Shown here piece by piece: positions 43,057 to 43,105 of a stretch of 43,105 nt of DNA. The translations under genes and the position numbers were made by a program. The notes under the pieces were generated by a model. It was not told the DNA's origin. It searched no databases and saw nothing but the letters and a program-made list of their open reading frames with translations. The stretch is from JAKJEP01 sp964580995 (GTDB lineage: Bacteria; Planctomycetota; Phycisphaerae; Sedimentisphaerales; SM23-30). The stretch lies in contig CAZOMV010000046.1 in NCBI GenBank assembly GCA_964580995.1, positions 1-43,105 on the forward strand, given 5' to 3'. Every line of letters begins with the position of its first letter. Position 1 is the stretch's first letter.

Positions 43057-43105
43057 ACTTTTGCAAAATTAGGGTAAGTCCAATTTCACCTTAACCCGTT
43101 GAAAA
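43057..43105. other. AT-rich tail after the truncated ATPase
   Basis: The last 49 bases contain the imperfect inverted pair GGGTAAG / CTTAACCC and the phrase TTTTGCAAAATTAGGG. They could be the end of an inserted element or a weak terminator; the window ends before this can be told. Confidence 0.3.

Noticed and set aside
1..43105. CRISPR arrays, rRNA and tRNA genes
   Set aside because: No spaced direct-repeat array and no conserved RNA gene motifs were seen on either strand.

Overview
The window looks like a chromosomal piece of a Gram-negative, carbohydrate-degrading member of the PVC superphylum, most likely Planctomycetota (Phycisphaerae-like). This is inferred from an LpxB lipid A enzyme, exported lipoproteins, a XylR-type AraC regulator beside a sodium:solute symporter, GldA/F/G-type ABC genes with a DUF4340 partner, exported DUF4091/DUF4832-like glycoside hydrolase relatives, and a MiaA with a GCTASGKG P-loop. 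No rRNA, tRNA or CRISPR was seen.

Layout. (1) 1-8656, minus strand: a six-gene sugar operon. Read in its own direction it runs symporter, small membrane protein, UroD-family protein, beta-helix lipoprotein, GH29-like/DUF4091 fusion, alpha-galactosidase (cut by the window edge). A XylR-like regulator (8925-10109, plus) is divergent, with a two-turn direct repeat between them. (2) 10124-15972, minus: an ABC exporter of the GldA-GldF-GldG type with DUF4340 and HGSNAT-like acyltransferase genes, behind a good sigma70-type promoter. (3) 16299-22152: an exported glycosidase-like protein, lpxB, an NAD-dependent epimerase, a coiled-coil lipoprotein (minus) and miaA. (4) 22366-30675, plus: a ribose/nucleoside salvage operon made of a LacI repressor with its own palindromic operator, ribokinase, GRP-type sugar permease, ADP-ribosylglycohydrolase lipoprotein, exported nucleoside hydrolase and a DUF4832-type exported protein. 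It resembles the Bacteroides rus logic. (5) 30744-32411, minus: an alpha/beta-hydrolase-fold membrane protein lacking the nucleophile, and a PilZ protein. (6) 32676-40060, minus: a nonulosonic (sialic/legionaminic-like) acid and flagellin-glycosylation cluster made of a Maf-like glycosyltransferase, a radical-SAM/SPASM-like protein that has lost all three cluster cysteines, a NeuA-NeuB fusion, NeuC and an HDOD protein. (7) 40342-43056, plus: an NTF2-like membrane protein, an MFS exporter and an AAA ATPase that stops early near the window edge.

The least ordinary items are these. A pair of ~89-bp MITE-like elements (19638-19726 and 40226-40314) carry inverted-repeat ends and target-site duplications, and one copy sits exactly in the lpxB stop codon and rebuilds it. 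The SPASM protein has Cys-to-Arg/Leu/Tyr replacement of the CX3CX2C triad inside a nonulosonic-acid cluster. A remnant of a second ADP-ribosylglycohydrolase tail lies just behind the intact, compositionally different gene. Several promoters imply leaderless mRNAs.
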